A DNA stretch of 64,000 bases, taken from contig JAFOEY010000026.1 of NCBI GenBank assembly GCA_017387565.1, positions 24,251 to 88,250 on the forward strand, given 5' to 3'. A program made the translations under genes and the position numbers. Shown here one piece after another: positions 29,482-37,873 of the stretch (within the stretch, counting starts at the first letter, position 1; each line of letters begins with the position of its first letter). The notes under the pieces are model-generated. The model ran no database searches, was not told the DNA's origin, and saw only the letters and a program-made list of their open reading frames with translations. This DNA comes from Lachnospiraceae bacterium. Lineage in GTDB: Bacteria; Bacillota; Clostridia; Lachnospirales; Lachnospiraceae.

Positions 29482-29839
29482 ATTGATTTGATATAATTTG
29501 TAATTGAGTTTTATCAGTTGGTTAACGGTTGCCAAGTGGAATTATATATTTATATTTTGAGAACAAAATAATTAATTTGATAAAAAAATTATGATGTTGG
29601 GGTCAAAAGGTATTTTGACCCCATGATACCAACGGATTGCTACGCACTTTGTGCTCTCGCAATCCATAAACAATCGAAATCCGCCCTAATCGGGCTACTT
29701 TCTCATGTTTTGCGGGTCCCAAAGTCATACTTTTTCATGCAAGCATGAAAAGTATGACCTTTTGACCCTGGTATCAAAATTATATTTTTATATAACATAG
29801 TTAGCATACGCTAACTACTAATAAACAGAAGGAAACATT
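29482..29839 (+). other. mnmE-mnmG intergenic gap
   Basis: 358 bases without an ORF. It contains the structured repeat at 29599-29775 and a short perfect hairpin TAGTTAGC ATAC GCTAACTA (29798-29817) before the mnmG ribosome binding site. Such a long gap is unusual for this normally tight pair. Confidence 0.6.
29599..29775 (+). repeat. Multi-hairpin dispersed repeat element
   Basis: Starts with a perfect 10-bp hairpin GGGGTCAAAA GGTA TTTTGACCCC (29599-29622). Between GATACC (29625-29630) and GGTATC (29770-29775) it holds a GGATTGC...GCAATCC arm (29634-29665), a CGCCCTAATCGGGC arm near 29682 and a 16-bp hairpin GTCATAC..GTATGAC (29724-29758). Part of it recurs at 34571-34610 and, degenerately, at 4128-4176. 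Confidence 0.75.
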
Positions 29840-31762
29840 ATGTCAGAATTACAAAATAGAAAAAAAACAATCATTGATAAAGTTGATGTATGTGTGGTAG
29901 GTGCAGGTCATGCAGGATGTGAAGCTGCTTTGGCATGTGCCCGTCTTGGTCTGAAAACTGTAATTTTTACAGTAAGTGTAGATAGTATTGCACTTATGCC
30001 CTGTAATCCAAATATTGGTGGTTCATCAAAAGGTCATCTGGTTAGGGAACTTGATGCTCTTGGCGGTGAAATGGGAAAAAACATTGATAAAACATTTATC
30101 CAGTCTAAAATGTTAAATGTTTCAAAAGGTCCTGCCGTTCATTCATTAAGAGCCCAGGCCGATAAAGCGGATTATAGTCGTGAAATGAGAAAAGTTCTTG
30201 AAAATCAGGAAAATCTTATTATTAAGCAGGCTGAGGTTTGCGAAATTCTGACTGATATAAATGAAGAAACAGGTAATAAAAGAATTACCGGTGTTCAGAT
30301 TTTTACCGGTGGTGTCTATGAATGTAAAGCAGTTGTATTATGTACCGGTACTTATTTAAGAGCAAGATGTCTTTGCGGAGAAGCAATTACTTATACAGGT
30401 CCGAACGGATTGCAGGCTGCAAATCATTTAACCGAGTGTTTAACAAATCTCGGAATTGAAATGAGAAGGTTTAAAACAGGAACCCCAGCCCGAATGGATA
30501 AACGTTCTATTGATTTTAGTAAAATGGAAGAACAATTTGGTGATAAAAAAATTGTTCCATTTTCTTTTTCGACAAATCCGGATGATGTGCAGATTGATCA
30601 GGTTTCCTGCTATCTGACTTATACAAATGAAAAGACGCATGAGATTATCAGAAATAATCTGGACCGTTCACCAATTTATGCAGGTGTAATCGAAGGTACC
30701 GGTCCCAGATATTGTCCTTCCATTGAAGACAAAGTTGTAAAATTTGCGGATAAAGAAAGACATCAGGTCTTTATTGAGCCTGAAGGATTGCATACAAATG
30801 AAATGTATGTCGGAGGAATGTCTTCTTCTTTGCCTGAAGATGTTCAGCTTCAAATGTATCGTACAGTTCCCGGACTGGAGCATTGTCAGATTGTCAGAAA
30901 TGCTTATGCGATTGAATATGATTGTATTAATCCTAATCAACTCTATGCATCTTTGGCTTTTAAAGATTTTGATGGTTTGTTTGCCGGAGGACAGTTTAAT
31001 GGAAGCAGCGGTTATGAAGAAGCTGCGGCGCAGGGACTTGTTGCCGGAATTAATGCTGCCATGTTTGTGAAAAACAAAGAGCCTATGATTATTGATCGTA
31101 GTGAAGGATATATCGGAGTTTTAATTGACGATCTGGTTACCAAAGAAAATTTTGAACCATATCGTATGATGACCAGTCGTTCTGAATACCGCTTACTTTT
31201 AAGACAGGATAATGCTGATTTACGACTTCGTAAAAAGGGATATGAAGTTGGACTTATTTCACAAGAGCAATATGATTATGTCTGTTTAAAAGAAAAATTG
31301 ATTGCGGAAGAAGTAGAAAGACTTCAAAATACAAAAATCGGTGCTAATAAAAAAGTACAGGAGTTTTTGAGTAAACATGACAGTGCTTCGCTTAAGACTG
31401 CAGTTACTCTTGCAGAACTTTTGTGCAGACCGGAGTTGTCTTATGAACTTTTAAGTGAAATAGATCCGGATCGAAAACCTCTATCAGATGATGTTATTGA
31501 ACAGGTCAATATTAATATAAAATATGATGGATATATTAAACGCCAGATAAAACAGGTAGAGACTTTCCGTAAAATAGAAAATAAAAAGATTCCAAAAGAC
31601 ATTGATTATGATGATGTCAGTTCACTTCGCTTGGAAGCAAGAGCTAAACTTAAAAGTTTTCAACCTGTTTCGGTTGGACAGGCTTCCCGTATTTCCGGAG
31701 TATCCCCAGCTGATATATCTGTATTATTGATTTACCTTGAGACTTATTATCAAAAGATATAA
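29840..31762 (+). CDS. mnmG: tRNA uridine-5-carboxymethylaminomethyl modification enzyme MnmG
   Basis: 640 residues, FAD-dependent partner of MnmE. The FAD-binding [21 protein letters not shown] lies at about 17-37, followed by [24 protein letters not shown] and the second signature [21 protein letters not shown] (about 380). The C-terminal helical domain ends with [26 protein letters not shown] precedes the ATG. Length is normal for the long MnmG form. It is followed at once by rsmG. Confidence 0.97.
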   Translation: MSELQNRKKTIIDKVDVCVVGAGHAGCEAALACARLGLKTVIFTVSVDSIALMPCNPNIGGSSKGHLVRELDALGGEMGKNIDKTFIQSKMLNVSKGPAVHSLRAQADKADYSREMRKVLENQENLIIKQAEVCEILTDINEETGNKRITGVQIFTGGVYECKAVVLCTGTYLRARCLCGEAITYTGPNGLQAANHLTECLTNLGIEMRRFKTGTPARMDKRSIDFSKMEEQFGDKKIVPFSFSTNPDDVQIDQVSCYLTYTNEKTHEIIRNNLDRSPIYAGVIEGTGPRYCPSIEDKVVKFADKERHQVFIEPEGLHTNEMYVGGMSSSLPEDVQLQMYRTVPGLEHCQIVRNAYAIEYDCINPNQLYASLAFKDFDGLFAGGQFNGSSGYEEAAAQGLVAGINAAMFVKNKEPMIIDRSEGYIGVLIDDLVTKENFEPYRMMTSRSEYRLLLRQDNADLRLRKKGYEVGLISQEQYDYVCLKEKLIAEEVERLQNTKIGANKKVQEFLSKHDSASLKTAVTLAELLCRPELSYELLSEIDPDRKPLSDDVIEQVNINIKYDGYIKRQIKQVETFRKIENKKIPKDIDYDDVSSLRLEARAKLKSFQPVSVGQASRISGVSPADISVLLIYLETYYQKI

Positions 31763-31779
31763 TAGAAAAAATAAAGGAA

Positions 31780-31795
31780 TGTTTCACGTGAAAGA
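31780..31795 (+). promoter_or_regulatory. parS-like site overlapping the rsmG start
   Basis: TGTTTCACGTGAAAGA matches the 16-bp ParB-binding consensus TGTTTCACGTGAAACA at 14 or 15 positions. It covers the candidate start codons of rsmG. Confidence 0.8.
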
Positions 31796-32534
31796 TTTAT
31801 CTGATTTTAAAAATGATCTTAAAGAACTTCATATTGATTTATCAGAACAGGCAATTCAACAATTTCTTGATTATTATGAGTTACTGGTTGAATGGAATTC
31901 TTTTATGAATTTAACAGCCATTACTGATTTTAATGATGTACTAAAAAAACATTTTATTGACAGTCTTTCTTTTGTGAAAGCAAATGATCATATAAAGAAA
32001 CATTCTCAATATGTTTTTTTAAATCAGAAAATTTCTATAATTGATATCGGAACCGGTGCAGGTTTTCCGGGTATCCCTTTAAAAATTGCTTTTCCTAATT
32101 TAAAAGTTACATTATTAGATTCTCTTAGCAAAAGAGTTCAGTTTTTAAATACTGTTATTGAAAAACTTGGATTAACGGATATTGTTGCTGTTCATGGTCG
32201 TGCAGAAGATTTTGCAAGAAATAAAGATTATCGCGAACAATATGATATTGCAGTAAGTCGTGCCGTAGCAAATATGAGTACATTATCTGAATACTGCATT
32301 CCTTTTGTAAAACAATCCGGTTTCTTTATTCCATTTAAATCTGAAAAGCTACCGGAAGAATTATCAAATGCACAACATGCTATGGATGTACTTGGATGTC
32401 ATTTGATTGATCAGGTTGAGTTTGATTTACCAAATTCAGATTTACATCGTAATTTGGTTATTATTCAAAAAGAAAAATTGACACCTTCAAAGTATCCAAG
32501 AAAAGCGGGTGTTCCTTCAAAAAATCCATTGTAG
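31788..32534 (+). CDS. rsmG: 16S rRNA (guanine(527)-N7)-methyltransferase
   Basis: Methylates G527 of 16S rRNA. About 248 residues: SAM-binding IIDIGTGAGFPGIPLKIAFP, VTLLDSLSKRVQFLNTV, HGRAEDFAR and DIAVSRAVANM. Two starts are possible: ATG at 31779 directly abuts the AAAGGA site, while GTG at 31788 has about nine bases spacing, so I choose GTG; the protein differs by three residues. Earlier in-frame starts inside mnmG are less likely. The start codon region is itself a parS-like palindrome. Confidence 0.93.
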   Translation: MKDLSDFKNDLKELHIDLSEQAIQQFLDYYELLVEWNSFMNLTAITDFNDVLKKHFIDSLSFVKANDHIKKHSQYVFLNQKISIIDIGTGAGFPGIPLKIAFPNLKVTLLDSLSKRVQFLNTVIEKLGLTDIVAVHGRAEDFARNKDYREQYDIAVSRAVANMSTLSEYCIPFVKQSGFFIPFKSEKLPEELSNAQHAMDVLGCHLIDQVEFDLPNSDLHRNLVIIQKEKLTPSKYPRKAGVPSKNPL

Positions 32535-32583
32535 GTTTTGTATAGGAGAAAGTTATATATTTTGTACAAAAGTTAATGTTTCA

Positions 32584-32599
32584 CGTTTCACGTGAAACA
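32584..32599 (+). promoter_or_regulatory. parS site
   Basis: CGTTTCACGTGAAACA, one mismatch at the first base of the consensus; an extra TGTTTCA half lies just to its left (32577). Confidence 0.9.
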
Positions 32600-32633
32600 T
32601 TTTTATTGAAAAAATATAAAAAACATCATTTTG

Positions 32634-32649
32634 TGTTTCACGTGAAACA
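32634..32649 (+). promoter_or_regulatory. parS site, perfect
   Basis: TGTTTCACGTGAAACA, exact match to the ParB-binding consensus. Half sites CGTGAAACA follow at 32677-32685 and 32701-32709. Confidence 0.95.
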
Positions 32650-32824
32650 TCAATCACTAAATATTGTGAAAAAATCCGTGAAACATAAAAAATAGTAAAA
32701 CGTGAAACATTTTTACATAAAAATCTCATTTGTGAATTATTACTAAAAGAAAATAATCAGATTATAACTTAGAAAAACAAACTAACGATTTCAATAAAAT
32801 GATGTGGATTGATAGAATAAATAG

Positions 32825-32833
32825 TGCTATAAT
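32825..32833 (+). promoter_or_regulatory. parA promoter (extended -10)
   Basis: TGCTATAAT, an extended -10 element, 62 bases before parA; TGGATT at 17 bases upstream is a weak -35. It lies downstream of the parS cluster, so ParB spreading could repress it. Confidence 0.55.
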
Positions 32834-32894
32834 CGTTTATGAGTTTGAAAAGAGAGATGAATGTCGGTAAGAAGAACCGAAAGGAAGGAAAAAA

Positions 32895-33662
32895 ATGAGT
32901 AGAATTATTGCAGTAGCAAACCAGAAAGGTGGAGTAGGTAAATCTACTACATCTATTAATTTAGCGGCTTGTTTAGCTGAATTAGGAAAAAAAGTATTAA
33001 TTATTGATTCAGATCCTCAGGGAAATACAACCAGTGGATTTGGAATTGATAAGAATTTTTTGGAAAATACGATTTATGAATTAATATTGGGAGAATGCTC
33101 CATTGGTGATTGTATTATAAAGGATGCAATTCCGAATGTATCCGTTTTACCTTCAAACGTAAATCTTGCAGCAGCGGAAATTGAATTAATCGGTATCGAA
33201 AATAAAGAATTTATTTTAAGAACGGAAATTGACTGGATAAAAGACAATTATGATTTTATAATTATCGACTGTCCTCCTTCTTTAAATATGTTAACAATTA
33301 ACGCATTAACGGCATCAAATTCTGTTTTGGTTCCTATTCAATGTGAATTTTATGCATTAGAGGGATTAAGTCAGTTAATTCATTCTGTTAATTTGATTAA
33401 AGAAAGACTAAATCCTGAACTGGAAATGGAAGGTGTCGTATTTACGATGTATGATTCCAGAACAAATCTTTCCAGCCAGGTTGTAGAAAATGTAAAGAAA
33501 AACCTGGACGAAAATATATGTGATACGATTATCCCGAGAACCATCAGACTGGCTGAAGCACCCAGTCATGGAATGCCAATTACCATGTATGATCCGAAAT
33601 CAACAGGTGCAGACAGTTACAGAGCTTTGGCAAAAGAAATACTGAATAGGAAAGGTGTATAA
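32895..33662 (+). CDS. parA: Chromosome partitioning ATPase ParA (Soj)
   Basis: 255 residues, deviant Walker ATPase: NQKGGVGKSTTSINLAACLA (P-loop with the signature Lys), IIDSDPQGNTTSGFG and FIIIDCPPSLNMLTINAL. It dimerises on DNA and works with ParB-parS in origin segregation; in Firmicutes it also tunes DnaA. AAGGAAGGA precedes the ATG. It overlaps nothing and is followed after two bases by parB. Confidence 0.95.
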   Translation: MSRIIAVANQKGGVGKSTTSINLAACLAELGKKVLIIDSDPQGNTTSGFGIDKNFLENTIYELILGECSIGDCIIKDAIPNVSVLPSNVNLAAAEIELIGIENKEFILRTEIDWIKDNYDFIIIDCPPSLNMLTINALTASNSVLVPIQCEFYALEGLSQLIHSVNLIKERLNPELEMEGVVFTMYDSRTNLSSQVVENVKKNLDENICDTIIPRTIRLAEAPSHGMPITMYDPKSTGADSYRALAKEILNRKGV

Positions 33663-33664
33663 CT

Positions 33665-34552
33665 ATGGCAAAATCCAGAGGACTTGGAAAAGGATTAGAT
33701 TCTTTAATTCCGGTTGGTAATGCTGACGGTAAAGGTAAAATCGGAATTAACAGTGTACCGGTTTCTGAAGAAAAACCGGATAAAATGGTTAAAATTACAA
33801 TGGTTGAGCCCAATAGAGACCAGCCTCGTCATAAATTTGATGAAGAAGCATTAAATGAATTAGCTGATTCCATTAAACAGTACGGCATTATTTCACCAAT
33901 CATTGTACAGGATCGAAAAGATCATTATGAAATTATTGCAGGTGAGAGACGTTGGCGTGCTGCAAAGATTGCCGGTTTAAAAGAAATTCCGGTTATTATA
34001 AAGAATTTTACGGAACAGGAAATTGTTGAAATTTCTTTAATAGAAAATATTCAGAGAGAAAATTTAAATCCGATTGAAGAAGCGTTAGCTTATAAACGGT
34101 TATTGACAGAGTTTAATTTAAAACAGGAAGAGGTTGCGCAGAGAGTATCAAAAAGCCGTACAGCTGTTACAAATTCTATGCGTTTGTTGAAATTAGCAGA
34201 AGAAGTACAGCAAATGATTATAGATGAAAGTCTGACAACAGGACATGCCAGGGCACTTATTACAATTGAAGATGAAAGTCAGCAGATTGAGATAGCTAAA
34301 AAGGTTGTAAATGAAAAATTAAGTGTTCGTGATATTGAAAAGCTTGTAAAAGATTTAAATAAACCCAAGAAAGAGAAAAAGGAATCAAAACAATTAAAAA
34401 ATGACTTCATTTATCAGGATATTGAAGAAAAATTAAAACAGTCACTTGGAACAAAGGTCGCTGTCAGTGCAAAAGAAGACGGTTCCGGAAAGATTGAAAT
34501 TGATTTTTATTCCAGCGAGGAGTTAGACAGAATTTTGGATCTCTTGAAATAG
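33665..34552 (+). CDS. parB: Chromosome partitioning protein ParB (Spo0J)
   Basis: 295 residues. N-terminal CTPase domain with the GERRWRAAKIAGL motif (about 95), then a helix-turn-helix LKQEEVAQRVSKSRTAVTNSM that reads parS, and a C-terminal dimerisation domain (about 235-295) after a Lys-rich linker. It loads at parS and slides as a clamp, recruiting SMC condensin. Its targets are visible about 1 kb upstream. Starts two bases after parA, so the pair is one unit. Confidence 0.95.
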   Translation: MAKSRGLGKGLDSLIPVGNADGKGKIGINSVPVSEEKPDKMVKITMVEPNRDQPRHKFDEEALNELADSIKQYGIISPIIVQDRKDHYEIIAGERRWRAAKIAGLKEIPVIIKNFTEQEIVEISLIENIQRENLNPIEEALAYKRLLTEFNLKQEEVAQRVSKSRTAVTNSMRLLKLAEEVQQMIIDESLTTGHARALITIEDESQQIEIAKKVVNEKLSVRDIEKLVKDLNKPKKEKKESKQLKNDFIYQDIEEKLKQSLGTKVAVSAKEDGSGKIEIDFYSSEELDRILDLLK

Positions 34553-34570
34553 ATAATAAAGAATGTTTTA

Positions 34571-34610
34571 GGATTGCGAGAGCACAAAGTGGGTAGCAAT
34601 CCGTTGGTAT
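34571..34610 (-). repeat. Copy of the dispersed structured repeat
   Basis: The reverse complement of 29626-29665 with 39 of 40 positions identical, including GGATTGCGAGAGCACAAAGT and GCAATCCGTTGGTAT. It can form a GGATTGC/GCAATCC hairpin. It lies between parB and the DUF4446 gene. Confidence 0.85.
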
Positions 34611-34645
34611 ACAAAGTAGAGATTGTTTTTACAGCGGAGGAATAT

Positions 34646-35158
34646 ATGAATAGTGTACTATTGAATCAAATCGGTCTTGGTTCACTTGATATTGCTTATT
34701 TTTTAATTGGTTTTTTGGTATTAATTCTGATTTTGTTTATTTTAAATATCGTTGCACTGGTTAAATTGAGCAAATGGAAAAAGAAATATGAATCATTTAT
34801 GCTTGGCAAAAATGCCAAAAGCATGGAAAAGGAAATTAAAAATTTATTTACGGATATGGAGTTTTTAAAAAATTCCGTCAGTTCCAATAAAAAAGAAATC
34901 AGGTTGATTTACAGGAGACTGAAAACTACATACCAGAAATTAGGTATTGTAAAATATGATGCTTTCAACCAGATGGGTGGGCAGTTAAGCTTTGCACTTG
35001 CACTGTTAGATGAAAATAATGATGGTTTTGTAATGAACTCGGTTCATAGCACAGACGGAAGTTATTGCTATACAAAAGTAATTCAAAATGGTGAATGTGA
35101 GTTATCACTCGGTGATGAGGAAGCAAAAGCAATCAGAATGGCAATGGAAGAAGAATAA
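34646..35158 (+). CDS. DUF4446 family membrane protein
   Basis: 170 residues from the ATG at 34646 behind GGAGG. One membrane helix (about 15-42), a coiled-coil-like stretch (about 50-95, KSMEKEIKNLFTDMEFLKNS), then a conserved C-terminal domain with GIVKYDAFNQMGGQLSFALALLD. The region from 34574 that could extend the frame is the repeat and is not counted. DUF4446 genes stand between parB and serS in many Clostridia. Function unknown; anchoring with a cytoplasmic domain is predicted. Confidence 0.88.
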   Translation: MNSVLLNQIGLGSLDIAYFLIGFLVLILILFILNIVALVKLSKWKKKYESFMLGKNAKSMEKEIKNLFTDMEFLKNSVSSNKKEIRLIYRRLKTTYQKLGIVKYDAFNQMGGQLSFALALLDENNDGFVMNSVHSTDGSYCYTKVIQNGECELSLGDEEAKAIRMAMEEE

Positions 35159-35175
35159 TTAGGAGGACATAAATC

Positions 35176-36468
35176 ATGTTAGACATTAAATTTTTAAGAG
35201 AGAATCCTGATATTGTAAAACAGAATATCAAAAATAAATTTCAGGACAGCAAGTTACCGATGGTTGATGAGGTTATTGAACTTGATGCAAAGAAAAGAGA
35301 TTGTCAGCAGGAAGCAGATAGTCTGAGAGCAAACAGAAATAAAATCTCAAAACAGATTGGTGCTTTAATGGCTCAGGGCAAAAAAGAGGAAGCAGAAGAA
35401 GTAAAAAAGGAAGTTGCTGCATCTGCTGCGAGACTTTCTGAATTAGAAGAACAGGAAAAAGAGCTGGATGAAAAGATTTTAAAGATTATGATGGTTATTC
35501 CCAACATCATTGATCCTTCAGTTCCGATTGGAAAAGATGACAGTGAAAATGTAGAAGTAACAAAATACGGTGAACCGGTTGTTCCGGATTTTGAAATTCC
35601 TTATCACACCGATATTATGGAAAGATTTGACGGAATTGACCTTGAAGCAGCCGGACGAGTTGCCGGAAACGGTTTCTATTATCTAATGGGTGATATCGCA
35701 AGACTTCATTCTGCAGTGATTTCTTATGCAAGAGACTTTATGATTGACAGAGGATTTACTTATTGTGTTCCTCCTTTCATGATTCGAAGCAATGTCGTTA
35801 CCGGTGTAATGAGTTTTGCTGAAATGGATGCCATGATGTATAAAATTGAGGGAGAAGATCTTTTCTTAATCGGTACAAGTGAGCATTCCATGATTGGTAA
35901 ATTTATTGATACTATTATTCCCGAAGAACAGCTTCCCAAGACACTTACAAGCTATTCACCTTGTTTCCGTAAGGAAAAAGGAGCACATGGAATTGAAGAA
36001 CGTGGTGTTTATCGTATTCACCAGTTTGAAAAACAGGAAATGATTGTTGTATGTAAGCCGGAAGAATCACCGATGTGGTTTGATAAATTATGGCAGAATA
36101 CCGTGGATTTATTCAGATCCATGGATATTCCGGTTCGTACTTTGGAATGTTGTTCCGGTGATTTGGCAGACTTAAAGGTTAAATCTTTTGATGTTGAGGC
36201 ATGGTCTCCGAGACAGAAAAAATATTTTGAAGTTGGTAGCTGCTCTAATTTAGGTGATGCACAGGCAAGAAGATTAAAGATCAGAGTAAAAGGTGAAGAC
36301 GGACAAAAATATTTTGCTCATACCCTGAATAATACTGTAGTAGCACCTCCGAGAATGTTGATTGCATTTTTGGAAAACAACTTAAGAGCTGACGGTTCAG
36401 TAGCAATTCCGGAAGTTCTCCGTCCATATATGGGTGGAATGACGGAATTGACACCTAAGCACAACTAA
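35176..36468 (+). CDS. serS: Seryl-tRNA synthetase, divergent type
   Basis: 430 residues, class II synthetase charging tRNA-Ser. N-terminal coiled-coil arm (about 30-105), then motif 2 CFRKEKGAHGIEERGVYRIHQF, a GTSEHSM serine-binding segment (TSE where most have TAE), VGSCSNLGDAQARR, and motif 3 HTLNNTVVAPPRMLIAFLEN. The end LRADGSVAIPEVLRPYMGG is normal. Motif 3 lacks the GSGLAVGR glycines of ordinary bacterial enzymes and resembles archaeal and eukaryotic forms. Key residues (Arg of motifs 2 and 3) remain. AGGAGG upstream. It is in the conserved parAB-DUF4446-serS position. Confidence 0.93.
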   Translation: MLDIKFLRENPDIVKQNIKNKFQDSKLPMVDEVIELDAKKRDCQQEADSLRANRNKISKQIGALMAQGKKEEAEEVKKEVAASAARLSELEEQEKELDEKILKIMMVIPNIIDPSVPIGKDDSENVEVTKYGEPVVPDFEIPYHTDIMERFDGIDLEAAGRVAGNGFYYLMGDIARLHSAVISYARDFMIDRGFTYCVPPFMIRSNVVTGVMSFAEMDAMMYKIEGEDLFLIGTSEHSMIGKFIDTIIPEEQLPKTLTSYSPCFRKEKGAHGIEERGVYRIHQFEKQEMIVVCKPEESPMWFDKLWQNTVDLFRSMDIPVRTLECCSGDLADLKVKSFDVEAWSPRQKKYFEVGSCSNLGDAQARRLKIRVKGEDGQKYFAHTLNNTVVAPPRMLIAFLENNLRADGSVAIPEVLRPYMGGMTELTPKHN

Positions 36469-36539
36469 ATCATAGTGTATATGGAAGAATAAATTAAAAA
36501 TGGTTTTTGTATAAATCATGTTTGTAATGAGGTAATAAT

Positions 36540-37421
36540 TTGCATACATTTTTAAGAGCGATCGGGTTTAGCGAATACAAAAGTAAAAGACAACTGAATG
36601 ACTTAATCGCAGAAGCTGTATTAAAAGCAGATGAAAAATTGTATACTTCACTAAATAATGATACTATTTTTGCGGAATATAATTTATTCTGCGGAAATAA
36701 TATCGGAATTAGTGTCAGAGGAGAATATGACGAAGAAAATCAGTTCCTGGCAGACTATTCGATTCCTTTTTTCAGGGGGAGCCAGATCAGTTCCTATGCT
36801 GATAATTCTGTAGAGCGCCATGCTGAAAAAGAATCCTATGCAGGTATCTGTGATGATGTTCGCATTGGCGTTTCCTTAATCTTCTATTTACAAAATGTAG
36901 TAGGATATGTTAAAAGAAAAGTAGGCGGAAAGCTCCCTATGAAGGGTACTGCATTAACACTTGCAGGATTATCTACGCAGGGAACAATTTTAATGCCGAT
37001 TGAAAAAAACGAATATGATTTGAAGAAAACCAGAAAACTGGCTCATCATCGACAAAAAATGATTATGAAAGCCAGAAACGGTGATGAGGATGCCATTGAA
37101 AGTCTGACTTTGGACGATATGGATACTTACAGCAACATTTCAAGAATGATTGTGAAACAGGATATTTTAAGTCTTGTGGACAATTATTTTATGCCTTATG
37201 GTGTGGAATGTGATCAATATGCGATTTTAGGTGAAATTCTGGATATGAATTGCGTGGAAAATACCATGACAAAAGAAAAAGTCTGGCAATTAACCCTTAG
37301 TTGTAATGATCTGATTTTTGATATATGTATAAATAGCCTTGATTTGTACGGAGAACCGGCAATCGGCAGAAGATTTAAGGGAAATATCTGGCTACAGGGT
37401 ACAATTCATTTTCCGTCATAA
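36540..37421 (+). CDS. DUF3881-like protein
   Basis: 293 residues beginning with a TTG codon at 36540, six bases after GAGGT; ATG codons just upstream run into a stop. The start LHTFLRAIGFSEYKSKRQLN and the GEYDEENQFLADYSIPFFRG stretch resemble DUF3881 proteins found mainly in Lachnospiraceae. No signal peptide or membrane segment; cytoplasmic. It ends just before the tRNA-Arg promoter. Function not known. Confidence 0.72.
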   Translation: MHTFLRAIGFSEYKSKRQLNDLIAEAVLKADEKLYTSLNNDTIFAEYNLFCGNNIGISVRGEYDEENQFLADYSIPFFRGSQISSYADNSVERHAEKESYAGICDDVRIGVSLIFYLQNVVGYVKRKVGGKLPMKGTALTLAGLSTQGTILMPIEKNEYDLKKTRKLAHHRQKMIMKARNGDEDAIESLTLDDMDTYSNISRMIVKQDILSLVDNYFMPYGVECDQYAILGEILDMNCVENTMTKEKVWQLTLSCNDLIFDICINSLDLYGEPAIGRRFKGNIWLQGTIHFPS

Positions 37422-37434
37422 TTCTGTCATAAGG

Positions 37435-37463
37435 TTATCATGTAATCTAAAGTATGATATAAT
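37435..37463 (+). promoter_or_regulatory. Promoter of the tRNA-Arg locus
   Basis: TTATCA (37435-37440), 17-base spacer with TGA before TATAAT (37458-37463). Confidence 0.55.
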
Positions 37464-37507
37464 TTATAAATATAACTGCCGATATGAATGAGACCGAAGA
37501 GTTTCAT

Positions 37508-37544
37508 AATACGGCATTTGTTCTCATAGTTAAATGGATATAAC
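37508..37544 (+). repeat. Direct repeat spanning tRNA 5' half, left copy
   Basis: 37 bases reading AATACGGCATTTGTTCTCAT and onward, 35 identical to 37725-37761. It covers leader and the first 25 bases of the tRNA. Confidence 0.85.
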
Positions 37545-37625
37545 AAGCGCCTCCTAAGGTTCAACCATGGTTGACACCTGCGGAAGTTGAAAAGTGGTAA
37601 GTCAGAGTTCGATTCCAGTAAGGAT
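37520..37625 (+). pseudogene. Disrupted tRNA-Arg(CCT)-like copy
   Basis: The first 25 bases match the 5' half of the intact tRNA-Arg downstream (GTTCTCATAGTTAAATGGAT and on), and CTCCTAA of the anticodon loop follows. After that the sequence no longer pairs as an anticodon stem; a TTCGATTCC T-loop-like stretch reappears about 55 bases later. No acceptor stem can be closed. It looks like a tandem copy broken by insertion or rearrangement. Confidence 0.6.
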
Positions 37626-37724
37626 TGACCTGAATGTCAAAATAAGTTACAATAGAAATTCATCACGGAAGTGATTGGATTCATAGATATGGCGACCGTA
37701 GTCAAAAGAGCTGAAAAGCCCGAA

Positions 37725-37761
37725 AATACGGCATTTGTTCCCTTAGTTAAATGGATATAAC
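37725..37761 (+). repeat. Direct repeat spanning tRNA 5' half, right copy
   Basis: Second copy of the 37-base repeat, offset 217 bases from the left one. Confidence 0.85.
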
Positions 37762-37808
37762 GGGGTCCTCCTAAGACTCTATTGTAGGTTCGATTCCTAT
37801 AGGGAACG
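37737..37808 (+). tRNA. tRNA-Arg (anticodon CCT)
   Basis: Acceptor GTTCCCT pairs with AGGGAAC. The D arm is AGTTAAATGGATATAAC. Anticodon stem GGGTC/GACTC holds loop CTCCTAA, anticodon CCT (reads AGG). T arm includes GTAGGTTCGATTCCTAT. CCA is not encoded. A strong terminator follows after nine bases. Confidence 0.93.
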
Positions 37809-37816
37809 CTCATTTT

Positions 37817-37853
37817 AAGCAGTAATGACTAGAAAATCATTGCTGCTTTTTTC
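37817..37853 (+). terminator. Intrinsic terminator after tRNA-Arg
   Basis: Stem AAGCAGTAATGA with TCATTGCTGCTT around eight bases, then a T run. Confidence 0.9.
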
Positions 37854-37873
37854 ATGCAAAAACAGCATTTTCG

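Larger units (their letters stand above)
32535..32894 (+). other. rsmG-parA intergenic region with parS cluster
   Basis: 360 bases without an ORF. It contains two full parS palindromes and two half sites at 32584-32709, then the parA promoter. The rest is AT-rich with no other structure. Confidence 0.7.

Noticed and set aside
31737-31778. Earlier start of rsmG within the end of mnmG
   Set aside because: No ribosome binding site, and the added residues do not resemble RsmG.
34574-34645. Longer N terminus of the DUF4446 protein
   Set aside because: The bases belong to the dispersed repeat; the GGAGG-ATG at 34646 gives a normal family start.
35159-35175. T-box leader before serS
   Set aside because: Only 17 bases separate serS from the upstream gene and no T-box sequence is present.
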